Part shown: positions 7,168-7,303 of the stretch, one piece after another
How positions within the stretch are numbered: the stretch's first letter is position 1
Layout of the letters: the number at the start of each line of letters is the position of its first letter
Assembly (NCBI GenBank): GCA_014379395.1
Contig: JACMLV010000243.1
Span: 1-7,303, forward strand
Length of the DNA stretch: 7,303 nt
Reading direction: 5' to 3'
DNA from: Burkholderiaceae bacterium
Lineage (GTDB): Bacteria > Pseudomonadota > Gammaproteobacteria > Burkholderiales > Burkholderiaceae_D
The notes under the pieces: model-generated
Database searches by the model: none
Told to the model about the DNA's origin: nothing
The model's input: the letters and a program-made list of their open reading frames with translations, nothing else
Made by a program: the position numbers and the translations under genes

Positions 7168-7276
7168 GGGTGTGATTCGACCGATCCTTCCGAAGCGGCA
7201 TGCGTGCTGCCGCCGTTTATGCTTGGAGGACTATTTTAAACCAGAATAAGTTACTCCCGGGTTATTTTTCGGGTGG
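7168..7276 (-). promoter_or_regulatory. Possible promoter and leader of the glycosyltransferase operon
   Basis: This non-coding stretch precedes the first gene of the operon and contains the most AT-rich bases in the window. On the minus strand a TAAAAT (7238 to 7233) resembles a -10 box, about 65 bases before the ATG at 7167. No convincing -35 box stands 17 bases upstream. A flagellar sigma-28 pattern was sought: a TAAA and a GCATAAAC are present, but their spacing of 12 is wrong. The location is plausible because a likely terminator lies just upstream, but the promoter itself is only a guess. Confidence 0.22.
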
Positions 7277-7297
7277 AAAACAGGGCCGTCCCGGCCC
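7277..7297 (-). terminator. Likely intrinsic terminator of an upstream minus-strand gene
   Basis: On the minus strand a perfect 6-bp GC stem (GGGCCG, loop GGA, CGGCCC; 7297 to 7283) is followed by TGTTTT (7282 to 7277). This is a compact rho-independent terminator shape with a short T-tract. It would end a gene lying beyond position 7303 and so separate it from the operon in this window. The T-tract is imperfect, so confidence is moderate. Confidence 0.45.
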
Positions 7298-7303
7298 GCC
7301 GGC

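Noticed and set aside
7205..7242. A flagellar sigma-28 promoter upstream of the glycosyltransferase gene
   Set aside because: A TAAA and a GCATAAAC occur on the minus strand, but they are 12 bases apart instead of about 15 and the second box matches the consensus poorly.
7255..7273. Second hairpin in the leader (CCCG ... CGGG around an AT-rich loop)
   Set aside because: The stem is only 4 bp with a 10-base loop and is as likely by chance in this sequence.
1..7303. CRISPR arrays, tRNA or rRNA genes, insertion sequences, attachment sites
   Set aside because: No regularly spaced repeats, transposase motifs, terminal inverted repeats or RNA-gene signatures were seen on either strand.

Overview
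The window is GC-rich (roughly two thirds G+C by eye) and reads almost wholly on the minus strand. Six genes run right to left with no gap longer than 21 bases, which looks like one operon. Codon use and protein relatedness suggest a betaproteobacterium, perhaps Oxalobacteraceae (Massilia, Duganella or Janthinobacterium type). That placement is an inference from memory of related proteins, not a search.

Layout in transcription order (minus strand, from position 7303 downwards). First comes a short non-coding region (7168-7303) with a likely intrinsic terminator for an upstream gene and an AT-rich possible promoter. Next is a 1192-residue protein (7167-3589) with TPR repeats, an O-GlcNAc-transferase/SPINDLY-type (GT41) catalytic domain and a further domain of about 560 residues that looks like a second glycosyltransferase. 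Then come a pseudaminic-acid-associated SAM methyltransferase (about 3567-2932), an N-acetyl sugar amidotransferase of the PseA/WbpG family (2930-1776), its glutaminase partner HisH (1779-1144), the HisF-type partner (1150-371), and the N-terminal part of a PseG-like UDP-sugar hydrolase (367 to beyond position 1).

Together the genes point to making and attaching a modified nonulosonic acid, probably a pseudaminic acid derivative. PseG acts within the pathway. PseA with HisH and HisF would turn an acetamido group into an acetamidino group using glutamine-derived ammonia. The methylase could add a methyl group, and the large TPR glycosyltransferase could transfer sugars to a protein, most plausibly flagellin. 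HisH and HisF here are very unlikely to serve histidine synthesis: no other his genes are present, and HisF has lost the catalytic aspartate 11 while keeping all ammonia-gate residues.

The two points most worth following up are the double-glycosyltransferase architecture of the 1192-residue protein and the PseG-like gene, which departs from the family pattern after about residue 76 and becomes TPR-like at the window edge.
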